Shown here: piece by piece, positions 8,187 to 15,466 of the stretch
Layout: each line of letters begins with the position of its first letter
How positions within the stretch are numbered: the first letter of the stretch is position 1
Origin: Bacillota bacterium
Lineage (GTDB): Bacteria; Bacillota_I; Bacilli_A; Erysipelotrichales; Erysipelotrichaceae
Assembly: GCA_023426935.1 (NCBI GenBank)
Contig: JAEZBR010000014.1
Span: forward strand, 1-16,443
DNA length: 16,443 nucleotides
Direction of reading: 5' to 3'
Translations under genes and position numbers: made by a program
Notes under the pieces: model-generated
What the model was told of the DNA's origin: nothing
Databases searched by the model: none
What the model saw: only the letters and a program-made list of their open reading frames with translations

Positions 8187-9245
8187 TTAGCAGCAATGAT
8201 GTCCTTTATGACCTTTGCGATATAGTTCTAACGGATAGCTGGGATATTGAATCATTTCAACTTCCGCCATCGTAACTAATCCCGGTCGAGCATTCAGGAC
8301 ACTCGGAATCCGATTGACGATCGTTGCGCAGGTATGCTCAACCGTTGCCGGCTTTACAACATGGAATTCCGTATTCGGTTCTGCGGTAATCTTCCAATCA
8401 CACATATCCCCATCATCCGGTCCATATACTTTTCCGATGCATTGGGTCTCAATGATTGGTCCTTGGAAAGTCTCCGTCGTAACCACGGCAGCCATTCCGA
8501 TACAATCACCCTTTTTAATTGTGGCGTTCATTGTTGAAGAGAACAAATCTTTCTGATCAAAATACGGTACGCATTTCTGGGTATTCTTCTTAACCGTCCA
8601 ACCCATACGGGCGGCTAATGCTTCGTTGGAATTCCAAACATAGGAAGGTAATACATCCTTTGGATCCGGATGAGCAATACTCTTTTCAAATTCATCAGGT
8701 GTTAAGCCAACGCCATGAGCCTTCGCTAGTGCCAAGCCATAGTCTTCGACATTATAACTGACCGCACCTTCAATCTTGGTCAGATTATGACAAGATCCGG
8801 CGACCATCGCTACCATATTGACCCAGAAAGTATCTTCCATTCCGCAGCCATAGAACGTACAATTGTTCTCTTTAGCGGTAACATCTAAAATGTTGGCATG
8901 AACCGGATCAGTCGTCCAGCAATCCGTCGCTTCTTCACAGGTAGTAACGACACTGATACCTCTTTCCAAACACTTCATGAAATGCGGGAAACACTCCGAG
9001 ACTAAACTGAATAGCGTTACGACCGCAATATCCGGATCGGTCTGGTCTAATACTTCATCCGCCTTATTGGAAATCAGGATTCCGGTCTTAACTCCTAACC
9101 CGGCAAAATCTCCGATATCCATTCCGACAATTTCCGGATTGGTATCGATAGCTCCGACGATCTGAGCACCGGTTTCATAAAGATACCGAAGCGTGTACTT
9201 GCTCATTTTGCCACAGCCGTACTGCACTACTTTAATCTTTTCCAT
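8187..9245 (-). CDS. DapB-like NAD(P)-dependent oxidoreductase (2,4-diaminopentanoate dehydrogenase-like)
   Basis: A 352-residue soluble dehydrogenase. The N-terminal Rossmann fold has the nucleotide loop VVQYGCGKMSKY (G10, G12, M14) and IVGAIDTNPEIVGMDIGD; the following VLDQTDPDIAVVTLFS and GISVVTTCEEA fit the dihydrodipicolinate reductase-like layout. The C-terminal half resembles the catalytic domain of 2,4-diaminopentanoate dehydrogenase (Ord) rather than DapB, which is also shorter (about 250-270 residues). The other ornithine oxidation genes (ortA/ortB, racemase) are not adjacent, so the substrate is open. The protein ends in an odd HKGHHCC tail that could bind metal. AGGAGG precedes the ATG. 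It lies directly downstream of a MerR-type regulator gene and has its own promoter with a MerR-type 19-bp spacer. Fold and family level are secure; the exact reaction is not. Confidence 0.8.
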   Translation of the reverse strand: MEKIKVVQYGCGKMSKYTLRYLYETGAQIVGAIDTNPEIVGMDIGDFAGLGVKTGILISNKADEVLDQTDPDIAVVTLFSLVSECFPHFMKCLERGISVVTTCEEATDCWTTDPVHANILDVTAKENNCTFYGCGMEDTFWVNMVAMVAGSCHNLTKIEGAVSYNVEDYGLALAKAHGVGLTPDEFEKSIAHPDPKDVLPSYVWNSNEALAARMGWTVKKNTQKCVPYFDQKDLFSSTMNATIKKGDCIGMAAVVTTETFQGPIIETQCIGKVYGPDDGDMCDWKITAEPNTEFHVVKPATVEHTCATIVNRIPSVLNARPGLVTMAEVEMIQYPSYPLELYRKGHKGHHCC

Positions 9246-9256
9246 ATTTGCCTCCT

Positions 9257-9276
9257 CTAGTGACTTTTTTCACTAG
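9257..9276 (-). promoter_or_regulatory. leader hairpin abutting the ribosome binding site
   Basis: In the leader of the oxidoreductase mRNA, CTAGTGA and TCACTAG form a perfect 7-bp stem with a 6-base A-rich loop. The stem ends exactly where AGGAGG (9256-9251) begins. It could stabilise the 5' end, limit ribosome access, or act as a DNA dyad for a regulator just downstream of the transcription start. Confidence 0.6.
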
Positions 9277-9287
9277 TTCCTATTTTT

Positions 9288-9318
9288 ACTATAAAGTCTA
9301 ACCCGCAAGCAGAGTCAA
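9288..9318 (-). promoter_or_regulatory. MerR-type promoter of the oxidoreductase gene
   Basis: Reading leftward, TTGACT (9318-9313) and TATAGT (9293-9288) are separated by exactly 19 bases. MerR activators characteristically act on promoters with 19-20 bp spacers. The -35 box contains the TGA stop (9317-9315) of the MerR gene itself. The spacer has only a weak imperfect dyad, so the operator assignment is inferred from spacing and neighbourhood. Confidence 0.65.
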
Positions 9319-10166
9319 GCTTTTTTCGAAAAACTTACCGGAACTTGTAATCGGAGGAACATATGGCGTTCTTCATGGGAAAACACATCGAATTCGTTGA
9401 GTACTTCGCAGATATAGTCGCCGATGATTTGATACTGATTCTTCTGACAATAAGCGAATAGTTTCTTGGCATACTTCTTTTCTTGATCGAAAGAGTCTGA
9501 ATAAATGCAGGCAAACATTCCATTCTCAATCACCGTTGTTTTATCGGGTCGGGGAAAATGTTGATCGACGAACACAAACATCCTATCGGAAACGAAGTTC
9601 TGATTAATGAAATTATCTTTTTTCAGGATCGTTCCCGCATTGCAGTAATAAATCTCCGGTAAAGAATTCGTAATCAGATCATTCTTCAGTTTCTTTAAGA
9701 TATATTCATAGGTATCAATCCCATAATTATAGAAATTGATATCGGTTACCATCTCATAAATCGATCTTTTCGGAATATATTCCAAAGTTATCGTTCCGCT
9801 TTGCGGGGATTTCTGATACCGGGAAATCCCTTCGATTGTTCGATTGATGGCCTCTTCCTGAATTACCAGTTCTTCAATTCTTTGCTTAGTTATTTCCTGT
9901 TTCTGTTTCAATATCTGGACGATTTTCGAAAGATTTTCCTCATCCAAGATACTCTTAATCTCTTTTAATTGCATTCCTAATTCTTTCATATACTGGATCA
10001 TGTCAAATCGGGCATTTTGTTTAATGTCATAATAACGATAGTTCGATTCCTCATTCACATAAGCCGGTCTTAATAAGCCCAGCCGATCATATAATCGTAG
10101 AGTCACAATCGAAGTATGATTTAATCTGGCCATTTCGCCAATCGGAATCAAGGTTGATTTATTCAT
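9315..10166 (-). CDS. MerR family transcriptional regulator, BmrR-like
   Basis: A 283-residue regulator. The MerR winged HTH covers about 5-75 (IPIGEMARLNHTSIVTLRLY, DRLGLLRPAYVNEESNYRYY, MKELGMQLKEIKSIL), and a dimerisation coiled coil about 80-120 (ILKQKQEITKQRIEELVIQE). A C-terminal GyrI-like/BmrR-type effector domain covers about 130-283 (LEYIPKRSIYEMV near its start). The chosen ATG at 10166 follows AAGGAGG by 7 bases; an ATG ten codons upstream (10196) overlaps that site and is rejected. BmrR-type regulators bind hydrophobic or cationic ligands and activate promoters with long spacers. One such promoter lies at its 3' end, for the oxidoreductase; a divergent MFS/hydrolase operon lies upstream. 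Ligand unknown. Confidence 0.9.
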   Translation of the reverse strand: MNKSTLIPIGEMARLNHTSIVTLRLYDRLGLLRPAYVNEESNYRYYDIKQNARFDMIQYMKELGMQLKEIKSILDEENLSKIVQILKQKQEITKQRIEELVIQEEAINRTIEGISRYQKSPQSGTITLEYIPKRSIYEMVTDINFYNYGIDTYEYILKKLKNDLITNSLPEIYYCNAGTILKKDNFINQNFVSDRMFVFVDQHFPRPDKTTVIENGMFACIYSDSFDQEKKYAKKLFAYCQKNQYQIIGDYICEVLNEFDVFSHEERHMFLRLQVPVSFSKKA

Positions 10167-10194
10167 CCTCAAACCTCCTTGTGAATTTATTGTC

Positions 10195-10200
10195 ATTATA
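10195..10200 (-). promoter_or_regulatory. -10 box of the MerR gene
   Basis: Leftward TATAAT (10200-10195) lies 28 bases before the chosen ATG (10166). No good -35 is seen at 17 bases (CACTTT). Autoregulation is plausible, since the dyad at 10223-10242 sits close to the -35 position. Confidence 0.45.
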
Positions 10201-10222
10201 TCACAAAACTCTAATCCAAAGT

Positions 10223-10242
10223 GAGATTGAATTTCAACACTC
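10223..10242. promoter_or_regulatory. candidate operator dyad between divergent genes
   Basis: A perfect inverted repeat TTGAA-T-TTCAA (10227-10237) is flanked by GAG (10223-10225) and CTC (10240-10242). It sits between the MerR -10 and the MFS -10, where a regulator could act on both. Assignment to the MerR protein is inference. Confidence 0.4.
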
Positions 10243-10262
10243 TATTAAAAGTTCTAAAGATA

Positions 10263-10271
10263 TGCTAGAAT
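10263..10271 (+). promoter_or_regulatory. extended -10 promoter of the MFS operon
   Basis: TG-C-TAGAAT (10263-10271) fits an extended -10 element, which can work without a strong -35; none is visible at 17 bases (ATTAAA). The start would give a leader of about 90 bases that includes the hairpin at 10310-10350. Confidence 0.45.
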
Positions 10272-10309
10272 CTTGGCAGGTAAACTTATGAGACATCCGA
10301 TCTGAGAAA

Positions 10310-10350
10310 ACTTAAAAGGAATTTAGGTAAATAATTACCTTCTTTTAAGT
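10310..10350 (+). promoter_or_regulatory. leader hairpin before the MFS operon
   Basis: ACTTAAAAG (10310-10318) pairs with CTTTTAAGT (10342-10350), and inside it AGGTAA (10325-10330) pairs with TTACCT (10335-10340) around a 4-base loop. It ends a few bases before the AAAGG ribosome binding site of the first MFS gene. It is not followed by a clear T tract, so it may affect translation or RNA stability rather than terminate. It matches no riboswitch class I recognise. Confidence 0.6.
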
Positions 10351-10368
10351 ACTTAGAAAGGTGTTTTT

Positions 10369-11511
10369 ATGAAACGCAATATCAAAATAATGTTTATTAT
10401 TGCCTTATTACAAGGCTTAGTTTTCTACGCTCCGATCTCGACCTTATATCGTCAGGCATCCGGGCTTAATATTTTTCAAATTTCCATCATTGAGAGTATC
10501 TGTCTCGCCTTATGTTTATTATTGGAATTACCTTGGGGTTTAGTGGCGGATAAGATCGGTTATCGCAAAGCCTTTATTATCTGTTGTTTATTATATGTCG
10601 TCTCAAAGTTTATCTTCTGGCAAGCTACCGATTTTTTTGGTTTCCTACTGGAACGAATCATTCTCAGCATCGTACTCTCCGGTATCTCCGGGGTCGATAA
10701 CGGGATCTTATATCTCTCCGATCCAGATAATAATCAGAAGAATTTCGGAATCTACAGTGCCTTGGGCACGACGGGTTTAGTTATTGCGACTTTAGTTTAT
10801 TCGTTAGTAATCAAAACGGATTACCGCCTCGCTTCTCTCTTAACGATGATCGGATATTTCTTAGCCTTCATCGCGGCTTTATTCTTAACGGAAGTAAAAA
10901 GTGAAAAAAGTAAGCTTACTTTCAAAGGGTTATTGTTGCTGATAAAAGACTTATTCACTAATAAGAAATTACTTTATTTAGTTATCGCAACCGGGATCTT
11001 TACCGAAGTCAGACAGATGATTGTCGTTGTGATTTCCCAAGTTCAGTATCTTAATTCCGGTTTATCTTTAAGCATCATCGGAATCGCTTATCTGATTGTT
11101 ACCTTAGGTGGTCTATGCAGCAGTTTCTCGGAGAAAGTAACAAACTGGTTAAAGCCGAAAAAGTTTATTTATCTGATCTATCTTTCCGTCTTTGTCTCCT
11201 TGGTTGTTCTAATCTTCAATCCTTCCGGATTTATCAGTGTTTTCTTAATTCTAATTCTGGAGATTGGGTTCGCTTTATTCATGCCGTTATCTGAAGATTT
11301 ACAAAACAAAGAGATCACCATCTCAGATCGAGCCAGTGCTTTAAGTGTGAACTTCTTAATGATCGATTCCCTGGGGGTATTGATTGAAGTACCAATGGGC
11401 TATCTGACTTTGAACAGTTTAAAACCGGCTTACTTCTTCGCAATTATCTTAATGATCGGCAGTTTTCTCTTTTTGAAACAATATCTGCAGGATAAGAAAG
11501 TACATAACTAA
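10369..11511 (+). CDS. MFS transporter
   Basis: A 380-residue membrane protein with about 12 hydrophobic segments and the major facilitator motif A between the second and third (G57LVADKIGYRK67), characteristic of drug/metabolite proton antiporters and symporters. A longer loop with KSEKSKLTF near residue 180 separates the two six-helix halves. The start has AAAGG about 8 bases upstream. It is the first gene of a rightward three-gene unit (23 bases to the next MFS gene) and diverges from the MerR gene, so efflux under MerR control is one reading. The alternative is uptake of a substrate for the downstream hydrolase. Substrate cannot be told from sequence. Confidence 0.88.
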   Translation: MKRNIKIMFIIALLQGLVFYAPISTLYRQASGLNIFQISIIESICLALCLLLELPWGLVADKIGYRKAFIICCLLYVVSKFIFWQATDFFGFLLERIILSIVLSGISGVDNGILYLSDPDNNQKNFGIYSALGTTGLVIATLVYSLVIKTDYRLASLLTMIGYFLAFIAALFLTEVKSEKSKLTFKGLLLLIKDLFTNKKLLYLVIATGIFTEVRQMIVVVISQVQYLNSGLSLSIIGIAYLIVTLGGLCSSFSEKVTNWLKPKKFIYLIYLSVFVSLVVLIFNPSGFISVFLILILEIGFALFMPLSEDLQNKEITISDRASALSVNFLMIDSLGVLIEVPMGYLTLNSLKPAYFFAIILMIGSFLFLKQYLQDKKVHN

Positions 11512-11534
11512 GATTAAGTGCTACAATCAATGCT

Positions 11535-12755
11535 ATGAAAAACTTATCCAAAGATGAGCGACTGACGATTGTCGTCCTAAGCCTGTATACGTTAGCATCC
11601 GTAATGTCTAACACCTTTGTAAATGTCTACCTGTATACCTATACTTCCGATTTGGCTTCGATGTGCTTATATACGGCAATCAGGATTTCGATGTTCCCCT
11701 TCTTCTTTACGATTGCGGGGAAGATTGCTCAGCGGAAAGGTTATTCATTTACTCTAGTTATCGGCTTAGTCGGTTTTATCGCCGAATTATCCTGTGTCTT
11801 ATCTTTGAATCAATACTTCGGAACTACCCCTTCCTTAATCTATCTTATTGCGTTAATCTGCGGAATTTCGGAAGGTTTCTTATGGTTGTCTTTTAACAGC
11901 TTACAACAATACGCTTCCGATCCCACAACCCGAACCAGTTTCTTAAGCGAAGTCGGTATCTATGGCAACATTGCGAATATCATCGCCCCGATCGTGACTT
12001 CCTTTATGATTGATCTATCACCTAGCGATAATGAGGGTTATGCGACCATTTTCAAAGTCGTCTTAGTTGTTTATATTCTTTTGGCAATTTTAGGTTATCG
12101 CATTAAAACCCGTTGTCCCAATAAAAATTTCAGTGTGCTTAAAGATCTTAACAGCAGTAAGAAAAAAGATCCCAAATGGCACTTTGCGTTGTGGCTTACT
12201 TTCGTCTATGGCTTAAGAGACTCGATGGTCTTAATGTTAACTGGATTATTGATCTACGATGCCGTTGGCAGTTCCGGCGGACTCTATAGCCGTTTCCTGG
12301 CTTTATTTGCGGTTCTCTCAATTCTAGCCCATTTATTCTGCCGTAAATATCTTAAGCGTTCAAATCGGTTATTATTCTTTAATGTCTCGGCAATCTTTGT
12401 TGCTAGTGCGACGATTGTTCTCGCTTTCTGTTCGAATACTTTCGGAGCTTTATATTTCGGAATCGTCAATGCGATTGCCGGATCGATCTATGGCAATGTC
12501 TATTCAATCATTACGATGAATATTATTTCGAATTACGCCGAGAATGAAAATTTAACCGGAAGAGTTATTGCGAAGGAAACCTATCTTTCCGCCGGCAGAG
12601 TTGGTGGTATGATGTTCGCCTTTGCGCTATCTTTACTTTTACCTTCCAATTACTTAATCATTGCGGTCACCATCTTATCGTTGATGCCGATCGTCTTGAT
12701 CCTATATGCGGATCATTATTATAAAACCAGAGACTTGGAGGCTAAACATGTTTAA
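11535..12755 (+). CDS. MFS transporter, second of the pair
   Basis: A 406-residue protein with about 12 membrane segments and a degenerate motif A (AGKIAQRKGYSF at about residues 61-72). It is clearly different from the preceding transporter, so the pair is not a recent duplication. The central loop (about 190-210: IKTRCPNKNFSVLKDLNSSK) separates the halves. I see no good ribosome binding site before the ATG, so it may depend on coupling to the gene upstream, whose stop is 23 bases away. Its end overlaps the serine hydrolase start by 8 bases. Two MFS proteins in one unit may form two separate routes or a heteromeric pair; the sequence does not show which. Confidence 0.88.
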   Translation: MKNLSKDERLTIVVLSLYTLASVMSNTFVNVYLYTYTSDLASMCLYTAIRISMFPFFFTIAGKIAQRKGYSFTLVIGLVGFIAELSCVLSLNQYFGTTPSLIYLIALICGISEGFLWLSFNSLQQYASDPTTRTSFLSEVGIYGNIANIIAPIVTSFMIDLSPSDNEGYATIFKVVLVVYILLAILGYRIKTRCPNKNFSVLKDLNSSKKKDPKWHFALWLTFVYGLRDSMVLMLTGLLIYDAVGSSGGLYSRFLALFAVLSILAHLFCRKYLKRSNRLLFFNVSAIFVASATIVLAFCSNTFGALYFGIVNAIAGSIYGNVYSIITMNIISNYAENENLTGRVIAKETYLSAGRVGGMMFAFALSLLLPSNYLIIAVTILSLMPIVLILYADHYYKTRDLEAKHV

Positions 12756-13791
12756 GAAAGAAAGAATCGCCCTATTAGAGAAAACCTTAAGTGAATATGT
12801 GGAGGATGGTGTTTTCCCCGGCTGTAATTTTGCGATTGTAAGCGACGATGATGTTTATAAAACTTCCGTCGGTTATAAACAATTAGTTCCCGAAAAGATT
12901 CCCAATAATTTGCAGACGATTTATGATCTGGCCTCCCTTTCAAAAGTTACCACTACGGTGACCTGTCTATTAAAACTAATGGAAGAAGGCAAGTTATCTT
13001 TAAACGATAAAGTTTCCTCCTATTTGGATATTGCGGAGAAAGATCTCACCATCAATCACTGTATCACCCACACCACTGGCTTCCATCGGGATATTCCCAA
13101 TTACCGCCAGATGAGTAAAGAAGAATTTATCGCCACGATTATGAACGCGAAATGTGAAGTCCCTTTCGGAACCAGAGTTGCTTATTCCGATATCAATTTC
13201 TTATATCTGGGTTTTATCGTCGATAAACTGACCGGTTCTTTAGACAAATATGCGCATCAGGTTTTATTCGATCCCCTAGGAATGAAAGATACTGGGTATA
13301 ATCCTAGTAAAGATAAGTATGAACGTTGTGCCAGCTATGAAGATGAACCGGCTCGCGGGGGAATAATTAAAGGTTCCGTTCACGATGGCAAGTGTTACAA
13401 ATTAGGTGGCGTTACCGGTCATGCCGGCGTCTTCAGCACCATCGAAGATCTGACTCATTATGTCAAAATGTTACTTAATAATGGCACCTATGAGGGTAAA
13501 GAAATCTTAACCCCGCAATCAATGGCACTTTATACTAAATTAAGAACCCCAGGTCTTAATGAACGCCGCAGTATCGGCTGGGTCTTAGCTGATTCTAATT
13601 ACGCTTTAGGTGATTACTACAGTCCCGAAACTATTTATCATACCGGCTTCACCGGAACTTCAATCCAGGTTGATTTCCAAAATCGTCTGGCGATCATTAT
13701 TCTCTGTAACCGCGTCCATCCCTCTAGGAATAATCTGAAGATCCTAGAGCTGCGTAATCATCTCCATGATTTAGCTTACCTCTGCAAGTAA
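12748..13791 (+). CDS. serine hydrolase, beta-lactamase/AmiE-type
   Basis: A 347-residue member of the class C beta-lactamase/penicillin-binding fold. Motifs: S63xxK66 (ASLSK, with S63 the nucleophile), Y146-S-D, and H298-T-G (YHTGFTGTS). The stretch VHDGKCYKLGGVTGHAGVFS resembles, from memory, the group containing B. subtilis AmiE/YbbE, N-acetylmuramyl-L-alanine amidases of peptidoglycan recycling, and related esterases. No signal peptide is visible, so it should act in the cytoplasm on something brought in or made there. I chose ATG 12748 over 12706: it has TTGGAGG upstream at a good distance and gives the usual N-terminus, overlapping the MFS stop by 8 bases. That overlap implies translational coupling and a shared job. 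The substrate is open: muropeptide, ester or beta-lactam. Confidence 0.88.
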   Translation: MFKKERIALLEKTLSEYVEDGVFPGCNFAIVSDDDVYKTSVGYKQLVPEKIPNNLQTIYDLASLSKVTTTVTCLLKLMEEGKLSLNDKVSSYLDIAEKDLTINHCITHTTGFHRDIPNYRQMSKEEFIATIMNAKCEVPFGTRVAYSDINFLYLGFIVDKLTGSLDKYAHQVLFDPLGMKDTGYNPSKDKYERCASYEDEPARGGIIKGSVHDGKCYKLGGVTGHAGVFSTIEDLTHYVKMLLNNGTYEGKEILTPQSMALYTKLRTPGLNERRSIGWVLADSNYALGDYYSPETIYHTGFTGTSIQVDFQNRLAIIILCNRVHPSRNNLKILELRNHLHDLAYLCK

Positions 13792-13810
13792 GTTCCTAAG
13801 TCAATTATTT

Positions 13811-13841
13811 ATCACAAACACCTTTTGGGGTTTCTAGTGAT
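13811..13841 (+). terminator. weak hairpin after the MFS/hydrolase operon
   Basis: ATCAC...GTGAT encloses AAAC...GTTT and CC...GG around TTTT, with a 3-base bulge and one mismatch. It begins 19 bases after the hydrolase stop, in the right place for a terminator, but no T tract follows. It may be a weak or factor-assisted stop. Confidence 0.35.
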
Positions 13842-13885
13842 GAGATTATATTATCAGCGCATATTCCTATTATTGATGAAAATAA

Positions 13886-13905
13886 TTAAAGTTTACTAAA
13901 CTTAA
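13886..13905. repeat. operator-like inverted repeat
   Basis: TTAAAGTTTA-C-TAAACTTAA is a near-perfect dyad (one extra A in the left arm), about 170 bases before the P-loop gene. It resembles a protein-binding site, but no regulator gene lies beside it. Confidence 0.35.
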
Positions 13906-13985
13906 TGCTGTGATTTTTACACTGATTCATCCTTCATATTATGCCGTTGCGAAAATTTAGCAGAATAATCACTGAGTAAACGGTC

Positions 13986-14000
13986 AAAAAAATATTTTTT
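13986..14000. repeat. A/T palindrome
   Basis: A run of A (13986-13992), TA, then a run of T: a self-complementary tract about 70 bases before the P-loop gene. It may be curved DNA or an upstream promoter element; otherwise nothing is seen in 13842-14044. Confidence 0.4.
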
Positions 14001-14044
14001 ACTTATGAAAGTCTGGTTTATACTTATTTTGAAGTAGATATGGT

Positions 14045-14050
14045 TATAAT
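14045..14050 (+). promoter_or_regulatory. -10 box before the P-loop gene
   Basis: A perfect TATAAT lies 20 bases before the ATG. No convincing -35 at 16-18 bases; the sequence upstream is A/T-rich. Tentative. Confidence 0.35.
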
Positions 14051-14070
14051 AATTTAAAGGGGATTACCTA

Positions 14071-14565
14071 ATGAAAAATTTATATATAATCGGTGGAACG
14101 ATGGGAGTCGGTAAAACCACGGTTAGTCAATTGCTCAAGAAAAAATTACCGAAGGCCGTCTTTCTGGATGGCGACTGGTGCTGGGATGCCGATCCCTTTC
14201 AGGTAAACAATGAAACTAAAGAAATGGTCATGCAGAATATTTGTTTCTTACTAAATCAATTTATTCATTGTCCCGCCTATGAGAATATAATCTTCTGCTG
14301 GGTCTTACCCCAACAGGATATCATCGATACCCTGCTTGCGAATATCGATCAAACAAATTGCTCTACAAAATTAGTTTCTTTGACCTGTGATTCCGCCACT
14401 TTAATAAATCGGTTAAAGAAAGATATTAAAAATGGTCAAAGAACCGATGATATTGTGAAAAGAAGTCTCGAAAGAATACCTTGGTATAATAAACTTAAAA
14501 CAGTGAAAATCGATACGACTAATTACCGTCCCGAAGAAATTTGCGACAAGATAATTGCCTTATAA
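14071..14565 (+). CDS. P-loop kinase-like / AAA_33 nucleotide-binding protein
   Basis: A 164-residue cytoplasmic protein with a clear Walker A, G9-TMGV-G14-K15-T16-T17, at the N-terminus, followed by LPKAVFLDGDWCWD, the place where small kinases of this group (gluconate, shikimate or chloramphenicol phosphotransferase-like) bind the acceptor. RLKKDIKNGQRTDDIVKRSLER at about 110-132 looks like the arginine-rich lid region. It probably transfers phosphate from ATP to a small molecule; the acceptor is unknown. AAAGGGG precedes the ATG. The next gene (alpha/beta hydrolase) begins 39 bases later on the same strand, so they may share a transcript. Confidence 0.8.
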   Translation: MKNLYIIGGTMGVGKTTVSQLLKKKLPKAVFLDGDWCWDADPFQVNNETKEMVMQNICFLLNQFIHCPAYENIIFCWVLPQQDIIDTLLANIDQTNCSTKLVSLTCDSATLINRLKKDIKNGQRTDDIVKRSLERIPWYNKLKTVKIDTTNYRPEEICDKIIAL

Positions 14566-14604
14566 ATCTATTGGAATTAAAATTAATTTAGCGAGGAGAC
14601 TCCA

Positions 14605-15351
14605 ATGAAAACAATCGAATATGGCAAAGAAAATTCAACAATAATTATGCTCCTACATGGCGGAGGTCTTTCGTGGTGGAATTATCGCGATGAAGCGGAA
14701 GTGCTTAAAGAAAACTATCATATCATTCTTCCCGTACTAGATGGGCATGCTGATAGTGATAAGCCCTTTACCTCAATCGAAAATAATGCGAAAGAGATAA
14801 TTGAATATCTTGATAACAACTACCATGGTAAAGTCTTAGCCATCGCTGGTCTATCCTTAGGGGCCCAGATCTTAGTCGAAATACTTTCTCAGCGAAAGGA
14901 TATCTGTAAATATGCGATTATCGAAAGTGCTTTAGTTCTTCCGATGAAAACCACGGCGGCTTTAATCGGCCCAAGCTTTGAAATGAGTTACGGTTTAATC
15001 AAGCAAGAATGGTTCTCAAAGCTGCAATTCAAATCATTGAAAATTCAGGATAAACTATATGACGATTATTATCGGGACACCTGCAAGATCTCAAAACAAA
15101 ACATGATATCTTTCCTGAAAGCAAATTCTTCCTATACGCTAAAATCATCTCTTAAGAATACAACTGCGAAGGTAACTATTTTAGTTGGCAGCAAGGAAAC
15201 TAAAATAATGCTACACTCCGCCGATGTTCTACATGACACGATTCCTAATAGTAACCTACAGATTTTAAGCCAATACTATCATGGTGAATTTAGCTTAAAT
15301 CATCCAAAAGAATATGTGGATCTATTAACTCATTTACTTTCGGCTCAATAA
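14605..15351 (+). CDS. alpha/beta-fold hydrolase
   Basis: A 248-residue soluble hydrolase. The oxyanion-loop motif is HGGG (18-21), and the nucleophile elbow is GLS84LG. The acid is probably Glu198 in LVGSKETK and the base His226 in YYHGEFSLNHPKEY, giving a complete Ser-Glu/Asp-His triad. Length is typical of small carboxylesterase/acylglycerol-lipase-like members; no signal peptide. GAGGAG lies 8 bases before the ATG. It follows the P-loop gene closely. Substrate cannot be told. Confidence 0.88.
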   Translation: MKTIEYGKENSTIIMLLHGGGLSWWNYRDEAEVLKENYHIILPVLDGHADSDKPFTSIENNAKEIIEYLDNNYHGKVLAIAGLSLGAQILVEILSQRKDICKYAIIESALVLPMKTTAALIGPSFEMSYGLIKQEWFSKLQFKSLKIQDKLYDDYYRDTCKISKQNMISFLKANSSYTLKSSLKNTTAKVTILVGSKETKIMLHSADVLHDTIPNSNLQILSQYYHGEFSLNHPKEYVDLLTHLLSAQ

Positions 15352-15450
15352 TTGATATACAACCAACCCTAGTTAATAAAGAGAAATACCTTTATAGTTA
15401 TATGAAACACTCGATACCTATCAACTATCATTAACTTTCATCATTTGTAG

Positions 15451-15466
15451 AGGAGGAGACCTTATT
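15451..15466 (+). promoter_or_regulatory. ribosome binding site pointing to an ATT start
   Basis: AGGAGG (15451-15456) with a further GGAG to 15458 lies 7 bases before ATT at 15464. In that frame there is no ATG, GTG or TTG from the upstream stop (15395-15397) until TTG 15506, 49 bases from the site. Confidence 0.65.

Noticed and set aside
8314..8556. Rightward reading frames inside the oxidoreductase gene
   Set aside because: Shadows of the leftward gene, with no ribosome binding site or recognisable protein.
9315..10196. MerR start at ATG 10196
   Set aside because: The AAGGAGG lies inside this extension and points to ATG 10166.
12706..13791. Serine hydrolase start at 12706
   Set aside because: TTGGAGG precedes ATG 12748, which gives the normal N-terminus.
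15402..15434. Ten-codon ORF upstream of the phosphatidyltransferase (leader peptide?)
   Set aside because: No ribosome binding site and no codon pattern typical of attenuator peptides.
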